Shown here piece by piece: positions 61,425 through 64,000 of a stretch of 64,000 nucleotides of DNA (its first letter is position 1; each line of letters opens with the position of its first letter). The position numbers were made by a program, and so were the translations under genes. Below the pieces are notes generated by a model, which was not told where the DNA came from, searched no databases, and worked only from the letters and a program-made list of their open reading frames with translations. This DNA comes from Larus michahellis (lineage: Eukaryota; Chordata; Aves; Charadriiformes; Laridae). Location of the stretch: NCBI RefSeq assembly GCF_964199755.1, contig NC_133898.1:129578224-129642223 (forward strand), in the 5' to 3' direction.

Positions 61425-61757
61425 AAGGGGTTGAGGGGAGACCTTCTCACTCTCTACAACTCCCTGAAAGGAGGGTGCAGCCAGGGGGGGTCGGTCTCTT
61501 CCCTGAAGGAACAGGTGATGGGACAAGAGGGAACGGCCTCAAGTTGCGCCAGGGGAGGTTTAGGACGGATATTAGGAAAAATTGTTACACTGAAAGGGTT
61601 ATTAAGCATTGGAACAGGCTGCCCAGGGCAGTGGTTGAGGCACCATCCCTGGAGGTATTTAGGAGATGGGTAGGCATAGTGCTCAAAGATATGGTTTAGG
61701 GATGGTTGGACTCGATGATCTGAAAGATCCCTTCCAACCCAGGCAATTCTATGATTC
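61425..61757 (+). mobile_element. CR1 LINE 3' fragment
   Basis: Plus-strand CR1 about 570 bases from the previous copy and of a related subfamily: [35 protein letters not shown], then GTTGGACTCGATGATCTGAA and the tail CAATTCTATGATTCT. 5'-truncated and inactive. Confidence 0.93.
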
Positions 61758-63386
61758 TAAGAAAGGTTACACTCAAACAACCACTCTTTGAGCAATTTTT
61801 CCGTGTGTGTATAAAGAAAAGTGAGCAAGAGCTCAGCAAGACAGCGCGGCAGAAAAGTAGGGGTTAATGTTGATTCACTTCAATTTAAGCCATAACTTTC
61901 AGTGTTGCAAGTCTTCCTTAGACACTTCTCAAGAGCAAAAGGACAAACAAGATGTGAGCCTGTGGATATGGGGAAAGAAAGAAGGTTAAGAGGAAGAAGT
62001 AATTATTTTAGTGCTAGAGTTTGAGACGGTTTCGCTTATCCCAGCACAGAACACTATTTCTTAAACTGCTCCAAACGCTACTGGGGAGAAAAGATGCGAG
62101 GCTATATAGGAAAGATCCCCACAGCAGCCTTCATCGTTAGGAGAGGACTTTTGGGGGTTTTTTCCAAAATACACTTTCCAAAAAACCTCTAGTTCTCTCC
62201 ACTGTTTTGGAGGCAATACCTTCCATCCAATGAAACGGCTGAGAGTTACTTCGTCGGGTACAACACAGGAGGCTTTCAAAGCAGCTGACGCTCAACGGCC
62301 GCATGCAGTAATTTTGCTGACCCTCAGCATCGCAATCCCAGCCACTGCAAAATCCAGGCTTCTTGGCCATCCCTGCAGCTTGCCAGCACCTCACAACCCT
62401 TCCCACTTTCATTCTTTAAAGCCATTTTCTAGATGCTTAACAGCAAGGGCAGGCTCAGCTGTGGCTCTGAACCCACCCAACTTTAAGCTGAAGTATTCTC
62501 AGGCCAACTGACAGCCGGAGCCTCTTGATTTTCAGCTTACGCACAAAGCAGAAGTTTTGAGGATCTGTTTTCACTGGAATTTTTCTTAATAGAACTCCGA
62601 ATATTGAAGCCAAGTTCACATTAGAGAGCTTGAGTCTTAAATTCCTTAAAACAATTACACAGTTAATTTAATCATGCCATTGTTTAAAGGAAATCAAACG
62701 TAAATATTTTGATCTTTACAATAAAACCACTAAAGGGAAAAAAAGAACTGTGGTCAAACAAAATCAGTGGAGAAGAACAATGCAAGGAAATTAATTCGAC
62801 GGTGATTTTGAAGATTGCTGGTTAGTTAGAGATAATGAGGAGCTTTACTTCTTTTTTTATATTTAAGATCTATTTTGAGATTTGGAGAAGCAGGTGGGAT
62901 TTGAGAGACACATCTCCAACTTACCACTGTAACTATCAACATCCCATCCAGGAGCTTGAGATCCCACCCAAAACCCTCTGAAGTTAACCCAAAGCTCCTC
63001 TCCACCAAACTGCGCATTTTTTGCTGCAACTTTCTATTATGCAGCCATTATTAATGTTTTCTTTTGTTCATTCTGGAGAGCCTCGGCATATATTTCACGT
63101 TAGCTGAGACAACTTCACCGATCGTTCCTGATTCCCAGCGTTGGCTAGCGGCGAGGGGACAGGGCAAGTAACCACGCGCGAGGAGCTGGACAGATGAGTC
63201 AGCTCTGGATCATTTGCTGCAAAGTGCAGATTTGTTCCTACCCTCCTAAAAAGTAAACTGGTCGGAGAACACCTCTACACTACACCAGACCAAGAAGTGA
63301 ATGATCAGTGATAATAAAAAACAGTGACAAAAGGCTTCTTTGCCATAAATAAAACAGCAGGAGATGTTTAGGTTGTATTTGTTTAC

Positions 63387-63497
63387 CAGGATTTGTCTTC
63401 TCAAGCTGGTACCATCTGTAAAATGCCCTTTTCTTTTGTTCACTGAGGTCCGACCCCTGCTGCAACAGCCAATGGGAGATCCGGCTCTGACTGATAC
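63387..63497 (-). CDS. HMBOX1: HMBOX1 coding exon: end of the HNF1/POU-specific-like N-terminal domain
   Basis: A 111-base exon encoding ISQSRISHWLLQQGSDLSEQ followed by KKRAFYRWYQLEKTNP, about residues 197-232. The acceptor is a T-rich tract ending in ACAG just right of 63497, and the donor is GTAAAC just left of 63387. The first two bases complete a glycine codon begun in the preceding exon, which is outside the window, and the last base starts the glycine completed by the next exon. The segment belongs to the helical region N-terminal to the homeodomain that resembles the POU-specific-like domain of HNF1, where ISQSRISHWL is a helix-turn-helix-like recognition stretch. This exon is the most upstream part of the gene present here. 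Confidence 0.96.
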
Positions 63498-64000
63498 CTG
63501 TAAAAAACCAAAACGAAATAAAAAAAAGAGAGAAAGAGGAAGAGAAAACTTGTTCTTTTTAAAACATTTTGAAGCTGTTTATATACTGATAAAAGGTGTT
63601 GCCTTACAAAGCCCAGGAACTTAAAATGTTTCAATCCCAGAAAAAGCAGAGAGTTCAGGCGTCCCCCCCGTCACTAACCTCTTTAACTTCTCCCTGTTGT
63701 TATTCTCCACCTTACTCAAAGTACACCCTGGAATCGGCACAATCTACAGGCAAATAGGGCACAAACCGGGAAGCCAAATCTACCGCTGCCTTGATTGTCC
63801 ACCACTTGCCCGATTCTCAAATTTTTTCATCTGTGAAATGGGAATAAGTCCCTTACCCACTATTACATATAAATAATGATAGTTAGGAGATCGTTATCAT
63901 TCAATGCTTGAATAAGAAGGGAGATAAACATCAAAACGGTTTACGTGACAGAGATCAAATCAGCCCAGAAATGGAGCAAGCCAACCATCAGCAGCTGCAA
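63498..64000 (-). other. HMBOX1 intron upstream of the first visible exon
   Basis: About 500 bases of intron. It starts with a T-rich acceptor tract and poly-purine stretch and holds a MIR-like relic (separate entry). No exon is seen between the acceptor and the right edge. Confidence 0.9.
63795..63900. repeat. MIR-like relic
   Basis: GATTCTCAAATTTTTTCATC, TGTGAAATGGGAATAAGTCC and a following AT-rich stretch with AGTTAGGAGATCG resemble the MIR core end (tcagtttcctcatctgtaaaatgggaataa). Confidence 0.5.

Larger units (their letters stand above)
55449..63386 (-). other. HMBOX1 intron, about 7.9 kb
   Basis: Intron between the exons ending KTNP and starting ATLSM. It contains two well-preserved CR1 3' fragments in plus orientation (60418-60857 and 61425-61757), an L3/MIR-like relic near 59840-60020 and a 25-base T run at 58612-58636. 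Long open frames at 57766-58266 and 57825-58118 have no recognisable domain. No other host exon is supported. Confidence 0.85.
25425..63497 (-). other. HMBOX1: HMBOX1 locus, six C-terminal coding exons and introns (gene continues to the right)
   Basis: The span holds six minus-strand exons which, joined, give one continuous frame of about 225 residues ending in a stop. The peptide contains the diagnostic stretch VYNWFANRRKEIKRRANI and ends NEIKTEALDDD, both characteristic of HMBOX1 (HOT1). Family knowledge: HMBOX1 is a nuclear atypical HNF1-class homeodomain protein, described as a transcriptional repressor and as a direct binder of double-stranded telomeric TTAGGG repeats that associates with telomerase. 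Intron phases agree at all five junctions (1, 2, 1, 1, 0). The first part of the protein, about 195 residues including its start codon, and the promoter are outside the window to the right. Residue numbers in the exon entries assume the usual total of 420. Confidence 0.97.

Noticed and set aside
60455..61699. Plus-strand frames with a protein-like C-terminal sequence
   Set aside because: They are the ORF2 ends of CR1 copies, not host genes.
1..64000. Intact tRNA, rRNA or recognised microRNA genes
   Set aside because: No complete cloverleaf or ribosomal signature was seen; the tRNA-like pieces lack the full fold. MicroRNA hairpins cannot be excluded without folding.

Overview
This is vertebrate nuclear DNA, most likely from a bird. 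The evidence is a compact set of homeobox exons split by introns of 1.7 to 22 kb with ordinary GT-AG signals, plus many CR1-type LINE fragments. Several CR1 fragments end in the 3' tail typical of bird CR1 (ATTCTATGATTCT-like). Crocodilians and turtles also carry CR1, so bird is an inference. There is no prokaryotic gene organisation; nearly all long open frames here are chance or repeat-derived.

The one gene identified with confidence is HMBOX1 (homeobox-containing 1, also called HOT1), on the minus strand. Six coding exons can be placed to the base: 63387-63497, 55295-55448, 33345-33427, 31068-31163, 29311-29405 and 25425-25562. They splice in phase and encode about the last 225 residues of a protein that is about 420 residues in other vertebrates. 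This covers the end of the N-terminal HNF1/POU-specific-like region, the whole homeodomain (split over three exons) and the acidic C terminus. The N-terminal exons lie beyond the right edge.

Layout from left to right: 1 to about 3655 looks like the 3' end of a plus-strand transcript, with a clear AATAAA at 3632. By vertebrate synteny this should be the convergent neighbour KIF13B, but no KIF13B coding sequence is visible. About 3656-8420 is the gap between two convergent 3' ends and holds three CR1 fragments. About 8420-12230 looks like a long terminal exon on the minus strand, with AATAAA signals at its left end and a short coding segment at its right end (12162-12230) behind a strong splice acceptor. 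That segment is GC3-rich and hydrophobic, and it is not part of the known HMBOX1 protein. Three further splice-flanked short segments (19216-19259, 20736-20781, 21899-21944) could belong to the same transcript. This is the main unexplained item: either an alternative HMBOX1 3' end or a separate membrane-protein gene between HMBOX1 and its neighbour. From 25425 rightwards the window is HMBOX1 exons and introns, the introns carrying CR1 copies of several ages, MIR/L3-like ancient repeats and long homopolymer runs.

Limits: repeat family names and ages are from pattern recognition without a library search, and repeat ends are approximate. The exon calls for HMBOX1 are firm. Those for the second minus-strand transcript are tentative.
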